Source of the DNA: Hanamia caeni
GTDB taxonomy: Bacteria > Bacteroidota > Bacteroidia > Chitinophagales > Chitinophagaceae
Length of the DNA stretch: 53,411 bases
Assembly (NCBI RefSeq): GCF_003721595.1
Contig: NZ_RJJR01000022.1
Coordinates: forward strand, 1-53,411
Direction of reading: 5' to 3'
Within the stretch, counting starts at the first letter, position 1. Every line of letters starts with the position of its first letter. A program made the position numbers and the translations under genes. The notes beneath the pieces are model-generated. The model searched no databases. It saw nothing but the letters and a program-made list of their open reading frames with translations, and had not been told where the DNA came from. This document shows, piece by piece, positions 34,667-43,894 of the stretch.

Positions 34667-35167
34667 ATGGCTAAATCTGTTCAACCGGTTGTCGGAATTA
34701 TTATGGGAAGCGATAGCGATCTAAAAATTATGCAGGCTGCCGCCGACATTTTAAATCAATTCGGAGTTGCATTTGAAATTAATATCGTATCAGCCCACCG
34801 CACACCGTTAAGAATGATGGAATATGCTTCATCGGCGGTTGAGCGCGGTTTAAAAATAATTATTGCCGGCGCCGGAGGCGCCGCTCATCTTCCCGGAATG
34901 ATTGCATCACTTACTACTTTACCCGTAATCGGAGTGCCGGTAAAATCTTCCAACTCTATTGACGGTTGGGATTCAATTCTTTCCATTTTGCAAATGCCCA
35001 ATGGCGTGCCGGTAGCCACTGTCGCGCTGGATGCAGCAAAAAATGCCGGGATTCTGGCGGCAGAAATTTTAGGCATTTATGATAAATCGGTTTCGAAAAA
35101 ATTAATGGAATTTAAAAAAGAAATGAAAGAAGAAGTGGAGAGAAAAGCAGAAAGAATGATTCAATAA
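34667..35167 (+). CDS. purE: N5-carboxyaminoimidazole ribonucleotide mutase
   Basis: A 166-residue class I PurE that converts N5-CAIR to CAIR in purine synthesis. It contains GIIMGSDSDLKIMQAAADIL, the SAHRTP active-site loop with the catalytic His, and AGAGGAAHLPGMIAS. Its length is typical. It works directly after PurK, whose gene lies on the far side of the efflux operon. A TATCTTTA box at 34640-34647 with a TTTG at 34612-34615 could give it a separate promoter, but the 24-bp spacing is slightly long. Confidence 0.96.
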   Translation: MAKSVQPVVGIIMGSDSDLKIMQAAADILNQFGVAFEINIVSAHRTPLRMMEYASSAVERGLKIIIAGAGGAAHLPGMIASLTTLPVIGVPVKSSNSIDGWDSILSILQMPNGVPVATVALDAAKNAGILAAEILGIYDKSVSKKLMEFKKEMKEEVERKAERMIQ

Positions 35168-35291
35168 AGATTCATGAAATCACGCACTACCCGTCTCAAA
35201 AATTAATAGTGTAATAAAAAAGTTTTATATTGTAATAAAAGCAAACGATAATGGAATCGTCCAACAAACACTTCCGTCTACTTTTGCGCAA

Positions 35292-35474
35292 ATGGTGGAT
35301 AAATTGCGCGAAAAAAGCGAAGAAGAGCTAAAAATGCTCTACCTCAGGGTTTTTTCTAACGACTTAATTAATGAATGGAAAAATATTACCGCGGATGCTG
35401 ATTTCAAAGATGCTGATGAAGTTGAAATTGTAAAAGCAATTCAAAAGAATCGTTATAAAAATCAGCATGTATAA
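35292..35474 (+). CDS. Small protein upstream of PIN toxin, likely antitoxin
   Basis: A 60-residue acidic and basic helical protein (EKSEEELKMLYLR, then DADEVEIVKAIQKNRYKN). Its last 8 bp overlap the PIN-domain gene, the normal order in toxin-antitoxin pairs. The reading frame stays open for about 110 bp upstream of the ATG at 35292, down to a TGA at 35175. That stretch encodes the plausible sequence VIKANDNGIVQQTLPSTFAQ, but no ATG, GTG or TTG sits at a suitable place. The true start may be a rare codon or may have been lost. No DNA-binding motif was recognised. Confidence 0.5.
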   Translation: MVDKLREKSEEELKMLYLRVFSNDLINEWKNITADADFKDADEVEIVKAIQKNRYKNQHV

Positions 35475-35842
35475 AATAATTATTGATGCAAATGTTTGGA
35501 TAAAGTATGCACGCATCAAAGATATCGCTCCTTTAGTAAATAGATTTGTTATCTATAATTTTCTTCCGGTCATAAACAATTATCTGTTATCAAAAGTATT
35601 TGACGCCCTTTTGGAAAATGATTGGATGAAAGAAAGAGCTGCAAGTAATGTAATACACTTCATTAGAAAAATATCTTTCAGTAAAGGAAAAAGCTGTGTA
35701 TGGAATAAGCCCCGATCCGAAAGATAATTATTTGTTCGACGTTGCTGTTCAAAATGGATGTGTATTTATAATCACCGACGATTCCAAATTGCTGCAGTTT
35801 GCTTTAAAACCAATTCCGGTTCATAATTCAGATGGTTTCTGA
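35467..35842 (+). pseudogene. PIN-domain toxin gene with a frameshift
   Basis: The first frame begins MYKIIIDANVWIKYARI, the N-terminal PIN motif with Asp7. It continues to FIRKIS near 35675 and then runs into unrelated residues and a stop near 35727. In the +1 frame the sequence continues as SVKEKAVYGISPDPKDNYLFD and ITDDSKLLQFALKPIPV, the C-terminal PIN motif with the acidic DxxD and TDD residues, ending at a TGA at 35840-35842. A one-base insertion near 35670-35690 explains this. The joined protein would be about 124 residues, normal for COG1569-type PIN toxins. It is either a broken toxin or a sequencing error. Confidence 0.75.
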
Positions 35843-35892
35843 AGAATTTCCCAATTAATATAAACCAGTAAAGCAACAAATAACCATAATTT

Positions 35893-37518
35893 TTATTTCG
35901 CTTCCTGGTTTTGTGGCAAGGCTTCAATGATACAAAATTTTTGCTCCAGCGTTAGAGAGGCATCATACAATATTTTAAAAAAATCCTTTCCCCATAACGA
36001 ATAGAACAGCATAAAGTTTTCTGTGCGCTCCTGTAAACCTCCTTCGGGAAATAAAATAGAAAAAAGCCTGTCCAGTTGATTTTTCTGCGCCAAAAATTTT
36101 CTTTTTTCAGACCTCAACATTTTCTTTTCAAGGGCAGAAAGCTTTTTAATATGCTTTGTTTTCAAAGCTTCAACATGTGCCTGGAGTGTGGTGTCAATTG
36201 AAGCCACCCGGGAAATTATATCTGAGTAAATTTTCCCGAATTGTTCTTTTTCTTTTGTTAAATGCAAAACCAGATTTGAATCTCTTTTTACCAAACTGTT
36301 GACTACCTCGTCTTCGCCGCTAAAAAGATTCTGCACATCCAGCTTTAATTTTTTTATCAGTTTGGCTGCTTTTGGATCAACAATTAGAAAAGAATTTCTA
36401 AGTACCAAAACCGGGAACGGAACTTTATAATGACTGAAAACATCTTTCAATTGTAGCCAATAGGCAAGTTCTCCGCCACCACCAATCCAGGCTACATCAG
36501 GCAGAAGCATCTCCTGGAATAATCCTCTCAATATCACATTAGGACTGAACCTCTTCGGGTGTTCCAGCAATTCTCTTTTTATTTCATTCTCTGTAAAAAC
36601 AATATTCGTATCATGAATTATAAACTGATTATTCACCTGCACAATCCGGTTTCGCAAATTATCCTTCAAATAAAATAGATTGATCTCCCGCGGATAAGCC
36701 TGTGCCTTGTAATGTTCAGACAATTTTTCAGTGGTATTGTCGACAATTTCTGACGAGGTATGATTGAAAATATCGTCCTCAAAAATAGAAAGCATTTCAT
36801 TTTTGTAAGATGCATTATCAGGCAAAAGAATTAACAATCCATATTCCTTGAAAAGATGGTGAACGAACAAAAAAGTAGAATTTTCAATTGTTGAATTTTT
36901 AAAATAACATTTTTTCAATAATTCTATTAATTCATTTCCATATTTTTCGACAGACAATCTTCCTGAAATTTTATCAATTAATTTCAGCAGTTGGTCATCT
37001 ACTTTCATTCTTCCCACTGCCCCCTTTTGCTCAGTTTTCCATGTATACTTTTCACCGTCAATAACGATATGATTTAGTTCTTCCAAATCCGCATCTTCGC
37101 TTCCCACAAAAAAAACCGGGACAAAATTATACGCCGGTAATTCTTTTTTTAAAGAATCCGCCAGCTGAATAATATGTAGAATTTTATAAACAAAATAAAG
37201 ATGCCCGGTAAAAATATTAGGCTGATGCGCTGTGCAGATCGTAAAAGTGTTTTCATCAGAAAGCGCTTCAATATTGGATTTTACAATATCAGAATTTTCA
37301 ACGTCTTTATATTGATTCCTAAATTGTTCGACTAATAACTGACGATTCGTTTTAAATTTCTTTCTATTCGCAATTGCCGATTTTATGCCTTCCAGACTTA
37401 CCGCATGTTCATAAAATTCCTTTAGCCCAACAGCGCCTGAGACATAATCCAAAACTATTTTTGAAAACTTTCCTGTGTGGGAATAAGGTATGTATTCTGA
37501 TTTAAATTGAGTATCCAA
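35893..37518 (-). CDS. bshC: Bacillithiol biosynthesis cysteine-adding enzyme BshC
   Basis: A 541-residue enzyme that adds cysteine to glucosaminyl-malate, the last step of bacillithiol synthesis. The family pattern includes TICTAHQPNIFTGHLYFVYKILHIIQLADSLK, then PVFFVGSEDADLEELNHI, LLPDVAWIGGGGELAYWLQLKDVFSHYKVPFPVLVLRNSF, and a C-terminal coiled coil (about 430-490). BshC is known in Bacillota and Bacteroidota, so its presence agrees with the rest of the window. bshA and bshB are not here. It ends the minus-strand block that begins with the sugar-nucleotide genes; the gap to rfbD is 73 bp. Confidence 0.95.
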   Translation of the reverse strand: MDTQFKSEYIPYSHTGKFSKIVLDYVSGAVGLKEFYEHAVSLEGIKSAIANRKKFKTNRQLLVEQFRNQYKDVENSDIVKSNIEALSDENTFTICTAHQPNIFTGHLYFVYKILHIIQLADSLKKELPAYNFVPVFFVGSEDADLEELNHIVIDGEKYTWKTEQKGAVGRMKVDDQLLKLIDKISGRLSVEKYGNELIELLKKCYFKNSTIENSTFLFVHHLFKEYGLLILLPDNASYKNEMLSIFEDDIFNHTSSEIVDNTTEKLSEHYKAQAYPREINLFYLKDNLRNRIVQVNNQFIIHDTNIVFTENEIKRELLEHPKRFSPNVILRGLFQEMLLPDVAWIGGGGELAYWLQLKDVFSHYKVPFPVLVLRNSFLIVDPKAAKLIKKLKLDVQNLFSGEDEVVNSLVKRDSNLVLHLTKEKEQFGKIYSDIISRVASIDTTLQAHVEALKTKHIKKLSALEKKMLRSEKRKFLAQKNQLDRLFSILFPEGGLQERTENFMLFYSLWGKDFFKILYDASLTLEQKFCIIEALPQNQEAK

Positions 37519-37591
37519 GCCGCTGAATTTTTAGATGCAAATATAGATGGAAATGGAGTAACCCCTTTTTCCGTTGATATAAAAGAAACTC

Positions 37592-38479
37592 TTATTCCGG
37601 CATCAAAATATGAATGCACTTTTTTAGAGAGGATTGCCACAATGGAATTCCGATATTCAATACCCGTTTAACTTTTGAAGTATCTAAAACGGAATATAGT
37701 GGCCGCTTTGCGGCAGTTGGATAAGAAGAGGTTGGAATCGGATTAATCTTGCAGTTGCTTTTTACCAATATTTTAATTTCATTGGCAAAGCCATACCAAC
37801 TGGTGATACCTTCATTGGCATAATTAAAAATACCGGAATATTTTTGGCCTTGCTGTTGTTTTTCAATTATTTTCATAATCACTAACGCAAGATCCGCTGC
37901 ATAGGTTGGTGAGCCAATTTGATCATCAATTACATTTATCTCTTCTTTTTCGCGAAATAAACGCAACATCGTTTTTACAAAATTATTTCCGAAAGAAGAG
38001 TAAACCCATGACGTCCGGATTATCAAAGCTGAAGCATTATTTTTCATTGCAAACTCCTCTCCTCTTAATTTTGATAAACCATACACATTGACAGGGCCTA
38101 CCGCATTTTCCTCCTTTAAAGGAACACTAACTGTTCCGTCATAAACGTAATCTGTAGAAATATGAATCAGCTTTGTTTGGTGCTCTGAACAAATTTTCGC
38201 CAGGTTTCCAACCGCCTCGGCATTAATTAAAAATGCTTTTTCTTTTTCGGATTCTGCGTTGTCAACTGCTGTGTAAGCGGCGCAATTAATGCAATAATCA
38301 ATCTGATTTTTTTCAAAAATTTTTCGTACTGATTGATCATTTTCTATTAATAAATCTTCTCTTGAAACAAATAAAAAATGATAAGATGGAAAATTTTTAG
38401 AAACAGCTCTTATTTCACTTCCTAATTGTCCGTTGGAGCCTGTAACTAAAATTGTCGGAATTGATTTTTGTAAAGCCAT
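37592..38479 (-). CDS. rfbD: dTDP-4-dehydrorhamnose reductase
   Basis: A 295-residue SDR enzyme making dTDP-L-rhamnose by reducing the 4-keto intermediate. TGSNGQLGSEIR binds NAD(P)H. CAAYTAVDNAESEKEKA and STDYVYDG are family signatures, and VYGLSKLRGEE carries the catalytic Tyr-x3-Lys. Its ATG overlaps the stop of rfbC by one base, so the two are translationally coupled. rfbA and rfbB, the first two genes of the pathway, are not in the window. Confidence 0.95.
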   Translation of the reverse strand: MALQKSIPTILVTGSNGQLGSEIRAVSKNFPSYHFLFVSREDLLIENDQSVRKIFEKNQIDYCINCAAYTAVDNAESEKEKAFLINAEAVGNLAKICSEHQTKLIHISTDYVYDGTVSVPLKEENAVGPVNVYGLSKLRGEEFAMKNNASALIIRTSWVYSSFGNNFVKTMLRLFREKEEINVIDDQIGSPTYAADLALVIMKIIEKQQQGQKYSGIFNYANEGITSWYGFANEIKILVKSNCKINPIPTSSYPTAAKRPLYSVLDTSKVKRVLNIGIPLWQSSLKKCIHILMPE

Positions 38480-39048
38480 TAATTATCTAAGCCTTTAAAC
38501 ACAAAATTATGATGACAATCTTTCAACAACGGAAGTTGAATATCTTTTTCAGAAACCAGCACTTTTTCAGCCGGAAGCCTCCAGTCAATTTTTAAAGAAG
38601 GATCACTCCAAAGAACTCCGCCTTCACTTTCTTTATGATAAAATTCATCGCATTTATAAAACACTTCCGCCGTTTCACTAATGACGGAATAACCATGAGC
38701 AAATCCTTTTGGAACTAAAAGTTGTTTTTTATTTTCTGCAGAAAGTAAAATCGTGTATGCCTTACCGTAAGTAGGCGAATTCTTTCTCATGTCAACAACT
38801 GCATCAATAATTTCACCGGATAATACGCGAAGAAGTTTGGTTTGTGCATGGGGGTATAATTGATAATGCAATCCTCTTACAACCCCAAACGACGACCGGG
38901 CCTGGTTGTCCTGGACAAAGATGATATCAAGCCCCTCAACTGAAAAAACATTTTTATTATAGCTTTCAAAAAAATAGCCGCGGTGATCTTCAAAAACTTT
39001 TGGCTCGAAAACCAATAGACCTGGGAATTCAGTTTTAATAAATGGCAT
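38479..39048 (-). CDS. rfbC: dTDP-4-dehydrorhamnose 3,5-epimerase
   Basis: A 189-residue cupin-fold epimerase preceding RfbD in dTDP-rhamnose synthesis. GVVRGLHYQLYPHAQTKLLRVLSGEIIDAVVDMR carries the catalytic His and the conserved Lys region. LVPKGFAHGYSVISETAEVFYKCDEFY is the second signature. The length is normal. It is followed with a 1-bp overlap by rfbD and preceded by the epimerase gene 24 bp away on the same strand. Confidence 0.96.
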   Translation of the reverse strand: MPFIKTEFPGLLVFEPKVFEDHRGYFFESYNKNVFSVEGLDIIFVQDNQARSSFGVVRGLHYQLYPHAQTKLLRVLSGEIIDAVVDMRKNSPTYGKAYTILLSAENKKQLLVPKGFAHGYSVISETAEVFYKCDEFYHKESEGGVLWSDPSLKIDWRLPAEKVLVSEKDIQLPLLKDCHHNFVFKGLDN

Positions 39049-39072
39049 TAAAGCAAATTAACAGTCTTAAAA

Positions 39073-40065
39073 TTATTTCTGCGAATATAAATCTTTAAAA
39101 AACTCTATGGTTTTTACCAGGCCGGTTTTGAAGTCTGTAGTAGGTCGATAGTCTAATAAATTCTTTGCAAGTGAAATATCAGCAAGAGAATTTCTTATGT
39201 CACCTTCGCGTGGATCGCGATGGATAGGTTCAATATCGCTTTTTAAATAATCTTTAATGAAACCGTATAAAAAATTAACTGAAAAATTTTCACCTACTGC
39301 CACGTTATAGACTTTATTTTTTGCTTCTTCATTTTTTGAAAGCATTGCTTTGACGTTAACCTGGACTGCATTTTGAACATAGGTAAAATCCCTCGTTTGT
39401 TCGCCATCACCATTTATAAAAGCAGAAGTATTGTTCATAATCGCTTTTACAAATAACGGAATTACAGCGGCATAAGGCCCATCAGGATCCTGCCGCGGGC
39501 CAAAAATATTAAAATACCTGAAACCCAAAACCGGCATCCCATAAGCATTAGCGAATACAGCGGCATAAAGTTCATCAGACCTTTTACTGACTGCATAGGG
39601 AGAAAGACAATTCCCAATTCGGTCTTCAATCTTCGGCAACGTAGGCTCGTCGCCATAAACAGAAGATGATGATGCATACACAAACTGCGTCACTTTATTA
39701 TCCACCGCGGCTTTCAACATATTTACAAATCCGCTGACATTTACATCATTTGTATCAGATGGATTTTTGATAGAGCGGGGCACAGAGCCTAAAGCTGCCT
39801 GGTGGCTTACATAATCAATTCCTTCGCAAGCCTTGCGACAAAATTCTGCGTTCCTTATATCGCCTTCTAAAAACTCGAAGGCTTTGTAAGGCCGCAATAC
39901 ATCAAGATTAGATTGAAACCCGTTAGCAAAATTATCTATTACTCTTACTTTTTTAGCGCCGTTTTTTACTAAATACTCGGCAATGTGCCCACCGATAAAA
40001 CCGGCGCCACCTGTCACTAAAAAAGATGAATTACTTAAATCCTGGTCATGAAATCTGTTTTCCAA
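39073..40065 (-). CDS. NAD-dependent UDP-HexNAc 4-epimerase-like SDR (WbpP/TviC type)
   Basis: A 330-residue extended SDR. FLVTGGAGFIGGHIAEYL binds NAD. HQAALGSVPRSIKNP is typical of the WbpP/TviC group that acts on N-acetylated UDP-hexoses. YASSSSVYGDEPTLPK and SPYAVSKRSDELYA supply the catalytic Ser and Tyr-x3-Lys. RYFNIFGPRQDPDGPYAAVIP is another group mark. It sits next to the WbpO/TviB-like dehydrogenase (11-bp gap), the usual partner. Together they convert UDP-GlcNAc to UDP-GalNAcA. Substrate is inferred from family. Confidence 0.9.
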   Translation of the reverse strand: MENRFHDQDLSNSSFLVTGGAGFIGGHIAEYLVKNGAKKVRVIDNFANGFQSNLDVLRPYKAFEFLEGDIRNAEFCRKACEGIDYVSHQAALGSVPRSIKNPSDTNDVNVSGFVNMLKAAVDNKVTQFVYASSSSVYGDEPTLPKIEDRIGNCLSPYAVSKRSDELYAAVFANAYGMPVLGFRYFNIFGPRQDPDGPYAAVIPLFVKAIMNNTSAFINGDGEQTRDFTYVQNAVQVNVKAMLSKNEEAKNKVYNVAVGENFSVNFLYGFIKDYLKSDIEPIHRDPREGDIRNSLADISLAKNLLDYRPTTDFKTGLVKTIEFFKDLYSQK

Positions 40066-40076
40066 TTTTGTTTATT

Positions 40077-41366
40077 TTATAAGCTCCAATAAGAGCGGCT
40101 TGAGATTTTGCCCCGGTAAATCCCTTTCAGATCTGCTACAATCGCTTCAGGTTTTGTAATATTTGAAAAGGAATTATCATCCATTTTTATATAATCATTG
40201 TGCGGAACCGTAACAATGACAGCCGCGTAATCATTTGTCAAATCCGGTGTTAGCTCAAATCCATACTCATGATTCAGTTCACTACTATTGGCGTAAGGAT
40301 CTGTAACGTGTACCTGCAAAGAATACGACTTTAGTTCTTTAATAATGTCAGCTACTTTTGAGTTCCTGATATCACTCACATTTTCTTTAAACGTAGCTCC
40401 CATCACCAGCACCTTCGCATTTTTTACATCGCTCGTATTTTGGATAATGTGTTGTAATACTCTGCGCGCAACATGTGCTGCCATACCATCATTGATAACG
40501 CGGCCGGCAAGAATTACCTGAGAATCGTAACCGAGTTTTTGCGATTTATAAGTAAGATAATATGGATCAACACCAATACAGTGGCCGCCTACAAGGCCCG
40601 GCTGAAATTTAAGAAAATTCCATTTTGTTCCGGCCGCTGCCAGCACTTCAAATGTATTTATTTGCATCTTATCGAAAATGATAGAGAGCTCATTCATTAA
40701 TGCAATGTTTAAATCACGCTGCGTATTTTCAATAATTTTTGCAGCTTCTGCAACTTTGATGGAAGATGCACGATGAACGCCCGCTTTAACCACCAACTCA
40801 TAAACTTTTGCGATGGTTTCAAGACTTTCTTCATCGCATCCACTCACCACTTTTATGATACTCGATAAAGTATGTTCTTTATCTCCCGGATTTATTCTTT
40901 CCGGAGAATAGCCCAGTTTAAAATCATCGCAAACGCTCAAGCCGGACAATTCTTCTATTACAGGAAGACAATCTTCCTCAGTACAACCAGGATAGACAGT
41001 ACTTTCAAATACCACATAATCATCTTTCTTTAATACTTTTCCCATAGTTTTACTTGCGCTAATCACCGGAGTAAGATTGGGTACATTATGCTTGTCAACC
41101 GGCGTTGGAACTGCAACTATATAAAAGTTTGCTTCACGAAGCTTGTCAAGGCTGTCAGTAAATTCTATATCGCAATTTTCAAAAGCAGATGATTCGAGTT
41201 CTTTACTTGGATCAATAGCATTCTGCATTAATTTTATTCTATCAGCATTAATATCAAATCCTATCACGGAGATTTTCTTTGCAAATTCCAATGCAATAGG
41301 CAACCCAACATAGCCAAGTCCAATTACGGCCAGCTTTTTCTTCTTATCTAATAATTCCTGGTACAT
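40077..41366 (-). CDS. UDP-N-acetylhexosamine C6 dehydrogenase (WbpO/TviB type)
   Basis: A 429-residue nucleotide-sugar dehydrogenase that oxidises C6 of a UDP-HexNAc to the uronic acid. KLAVIGLGYVGLPIALEFAKK binds NAD. YIVAVPTPVDKHNVPNL, STVYPGCTEEDCLPVIEE and LGYSPERINPGDKEHTL are typical of the WbpO/TviB/VipA group rather than of UDP-glucose dehydrogenase. The catalytic Cys263 lies in VGGHCIGVDPYYL. It is upstream of the paired epimerase gene with an 11-bp gap. Its product would enter a capsule, O-antigen or exopolysaccharide. Confidence 0.92.
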   Translation of the reverse strand: MYQELLDKKKKLAVIGLGYVGLPIALEFAKKISVIGFDINADRIKLMQNAIDPSKELESSAFENCDIEFTDSLDKLREANFYIVAVPTPVDKHNVPNLTPVISASKTMGKVLKKDDYVVFESTVYPGCTEEDCLPVIEELSGLSVCDDFKLGYSPERINPGDKEHTLSSIIKVVSGCDEESLETIAKVYELVVKAGVHRASSIKVAEAAKIIENTQRDLNIALMNELSIIFDKMQINTFEVLAAAGTKWNFLKFQPGLVGGHCIGVDPYYLTYKSQKLGYDSQVILAGRVINDGMAAHVARRVLQHIIQNTSDVKNAKVLVMGATFKENVSDIRNSKVADIIKELKSYSLQVHVTDPYANSSELNHEYGFELTPDLTNDYAAVIVTVPHNDYIKMDDNSFSNITKPEAIVADLKGIYRGKISSRSYWSL

Positions 41367-41446
41367 TTATTTTTATTATTATTTTTTAAAATTACTTAGT
41401 TAAAAAATTTCAGCTTTTTATTTCGAATTGCTGAATTCTTATTTAC

Positions 41447-42451
41447 CTATCGCTTGCTTTCAAATTCTTTTGGCAACTTATACCAATCTTCTTCAGGTAA
41501 AGATTTAAAATAATTATAGGTTCTTTTTAAACCTTCTGCCCGTTGTATTTTCGGTTCCCAATTCAATAATTGTTTTGCCTTCGTAATATCCGGCTGCCTT
41601 TGTTTTGGATCGTCTTGCGGAAGTGGTTTATAAACTATTTTTTGCTTTGTTCCTGTCAGCTTAATTACTTCTTCGGCAAAATCTTTTAATGTAATCTGAT
41701 CAGGATTTCCAATGTTTACCGGCTTTGAATAATCACTCATAAGAAGCCTGTAAATTCCATCTATCAAATCGTCAACATAACAAAAACTTCTTGTCTGGCT
41801 GCCATCTCCAAAAACAGTCAAATCTTCGCCACGCAAGGCCTGGCCAATAAAGGCTGGTAACGCTCTTCCATCATTCAGCCTCATTCGCGGACCGTAAGTA
41901 TTAAAAATTCTTACAATTCTCGTATCTAATCCATGAAAAGTATGATAAGCTGTTGTGATGGCTTCCTGGAAGCGTTTTGCTTCATCATACACACCGCGCG
42001 GGCCAATGGGATTCACGTTTCCCCAATAATCTTCTGTTTGCGGGTGCACCAATGGATCTCCATAAACCTCACTCGTGGAAGCGACTAATATTCTTGCTTT
42101 TTTTGATAAAGCCAATCCTAAACAATTATGCGTTCCCAATGAACCAACTTTCAATGTCTGGATAGGAATTTTTAAATAATCTATCGGGCTGGCAGGCGAA
42201 GCAAAATGAAGAATATAATCCAGCCTCCCGGAAACATGAATAAATTTTGAAACATCACAATGATAAAATTCAAAATTTTCCAGTCTAAAAAGATGTTGAA
42301 TATTTTTTAAATCACCGGTAATCAAATTGTCCATCCCAACCACATCCATTCCTTCTTTAATAAATCTATCACAGAGATGCGATCCTAAAAATCCGGCAGC
42401 GCCGGTTATTAAAATTCTTTGTTTACCAGAAGCAGGTATTTTTATTTCCAT
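41447..42451 (-). CDS. uxs: UDP-glucuronate decarboxylase (UDP-xylose synthase)
   Basis: A 334-residue SDR that decarboxylates UDP-glucuronate to UDP-xylose. RILITGAAGFLGSHLCDRF binds NAD. The family marks are LDYILHFASPASPIDYLKIPIQTLKVGSLGTHN, STSEVYGDPLVHPQ, YWGNVNPIGPRGVYDEAKR with the catalytic Tyr-x3-Lys, and RIFNTYGPRMRLNDGR. The length is normal for bacterial enzymes. UDP-glucose dehydrogenase, which makes its substrate, is the next gene upstream (92-bp gap), so the pair forms a UDP-xylose branch. Confidence 0.94.
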   Translation of the reverse strand: MEIKIPASGKQRILITGAAGFLGSHLCDRFIKEGMDVVGMDNLITGDLKNIQHLFRLENFEFYHCDVSKFIHVSGRLDYILHFASPASPIDYLKIPIQTLKVGSLGTHNCLGLALSKKARILVASTSEVYGDPLVHPQTEDYWGNVNPIGPRGVYDEAKRFQEAITTAYHTFHGLDTRIVRIFNTYGPRMRLNDGRALPAFIGQALRGEDLTVFGDGSQTRSFCYVDDLIDGIYRLLMSDYSKPVNIGNPDQITLKDFAEEVIKLTGTKQKIVYKPLPQDDPKQRQPDITKAKQLLNWEPKIQRAEGLKRTYNYFKSLPEEDWYKLPKEFESKR

Positions 42452-42542
42452 TTAATTCAACGATAATGTTTTAATTTTTTCTTTTAAATCAATAAAATAA
42501 AAATTGAGAATATTTATTAGTTTACTGAATTCTTCTAAACAA

Positions 42543-43892
42543 CTAAACCTTTAAATTAACCACTCTTCTTCCTACACTTTCATAATGAAAACCGCATTCT
42601 TCCATTTGATACAACTGAAAAAGATTGCGGCCATCAAAAATAACCGGCTTCTTCATCAATGATTTTATTCTATTAAAATCAGGTGTCCTGAATTCGCTCC
42701 ATTCTGTTGCAATTATCAATGCATCTGTCTGTTCCAGCGCTTCATACTGACCTTCTGCAAAAATAATTTTATCACCCAATTCTTTCTTCACATTAGGCAT
42801 TGCTTCCGGATCGTAAGCCACAACGGTTGCGTCCATTTTTAAAAGTTCCTTAATAATATACAAAGCCGGAGCTTCACGAATATCATCAGTATTGGGCTTG
42901 AAAGCCAAACCCCATAAAGCGATTTTTTTCCCTTTTAAATTATTTTTAAAATAGGTCTCTATCTTAGGAATCAAATGAATTTTCTGGTCTTCATTCACCT
43001 CCATCACCGCTTCCAGAATTTTAAATTGATAATCGGTTTGCTGAGAAGATTTTACTAAGGCTTTTACATCTTTAGGAAAACAACTTCCTCCATATCCAAT
43101 TCCGGGAAACAAAAAGCGGCGGCCTATTCTTTCATCACTTCCAATTCCTTTTCTCACCATATCCACATCAGCACCAAGCTTTTCACAAAGCTGGGCTATC
43201 TCATTCATGAAAGAAATTTTTGTAGCTAAAAATGAATTAGCTGCATACTTTGTAAGTTCTGCAGATTTTTCATCCATGTAAATTATTGGATTTCCCTGCC
43301 TTACAAATGGGCCGTATAATTCACCTAAAATTTTTTTTGCTTTTTCAGAAGAAGTGCCGATAACCACGCGGTCGGGTTTCATGAAATCATCTACAGCTAC
43401 GCCTTCGCGCAAAAATTCAGGATTGCTTACTACATCAAATAATTTCTCAGAATTTTCAATTCCAGATTTTTGAGCACTTTTTAAAATGGTATTTTTTACC
43501 TTATCAGCAGTTCCTACAGGAACCGTGCTTTTATCAATCACAATTTTATAAGAACCTTTTTTTAAAAGCTTTCCCATCTTACCAGCCACATCCAAAACAT
43601 ACCTGAGATCTGCCGAGCCATCTTCACCTGGCGGCGTAGGCAATGCAAGGAAAATAACTCTTGCATTTTTAATTCCTTCGGCAAGTGAAGTAGTAAACTT
43701 CAGGCGACCTTCTTTGCTGTTTCTTTCAAAAAGCTTTTCAAGTCCAGGTTCAAAAATGGTAATTTTTCCGGAAGATAATTTTTTTACTTTTTCTTCATCT
43801 ATATCCACACACATCACACTATTCCCTGTTTCTGCAAAACAAGTGCCTGTGACTAAACCTACATAACCTGTTCCGATAACTGCAATATTCAT
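42543..43892 (-). CDS. ugd: UDP-glucose 6-dehydrogenase
   Basis: A 449-residue enzyme oxidising UDP-glucose to UDP-glucuronate with two NAD. The N-terminal MNIAVIGTGYVGLVTGTCFAETGN is the NAD-binding fold and TPPGEDGSADLRYV is family-typical. The catalytic Cys271 is in GYGGSCFPKDVKAL. LWGLAFKPNTDDIREAPA belongs to the C-terminal UDP-binding domain. It differs from the C6 dehydrogenase at 40077 in all these motifs. It lies 2 bp after the aminotransferase gene, and its product feeds the UDP-xylose synthase downstream. Confidence 0.95.
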   Translation of the reverse strand: MNIAVIGTGYVGLVTGTCFAETGNSVMCVDIDEEKVKKLSSGKITIFEPGLEKLFERNSKEGRLKFTTSLAEGIKNARVIFLALPTPPGEDGSADLRYVLDVAGKMGKLLKKGSYKIVIDKSTVPVGTADKVKNTILKSAQKSGIENSEKLFDVVSNPEFLREGVAVDDFMKPDRVVIGTSSEKAKKILGELYGPFVRQGNPIIYMDEKSAELTKYAANSFLATKISFMNEIAQLCEKLGADVDMVRKGIGSDERIGRRFLFPGIGYGGSCFPKDVKALVKSSQQTDYQFKILEAVMEVNEDQKIHLIPKIETYFKNNLKGKKIALWGLAFKPNTDDIREAPALYIIKELLKMDATVVAYDPEAMPNVKKELGDKIIFAEGQYEALEQTDALIIATEWSEFRTPDFNRIKSLMKKPVIFDGRNLFQLYQMEECGFHYESVGRRVVNLKV

Positions 43893-43894
43893 TC

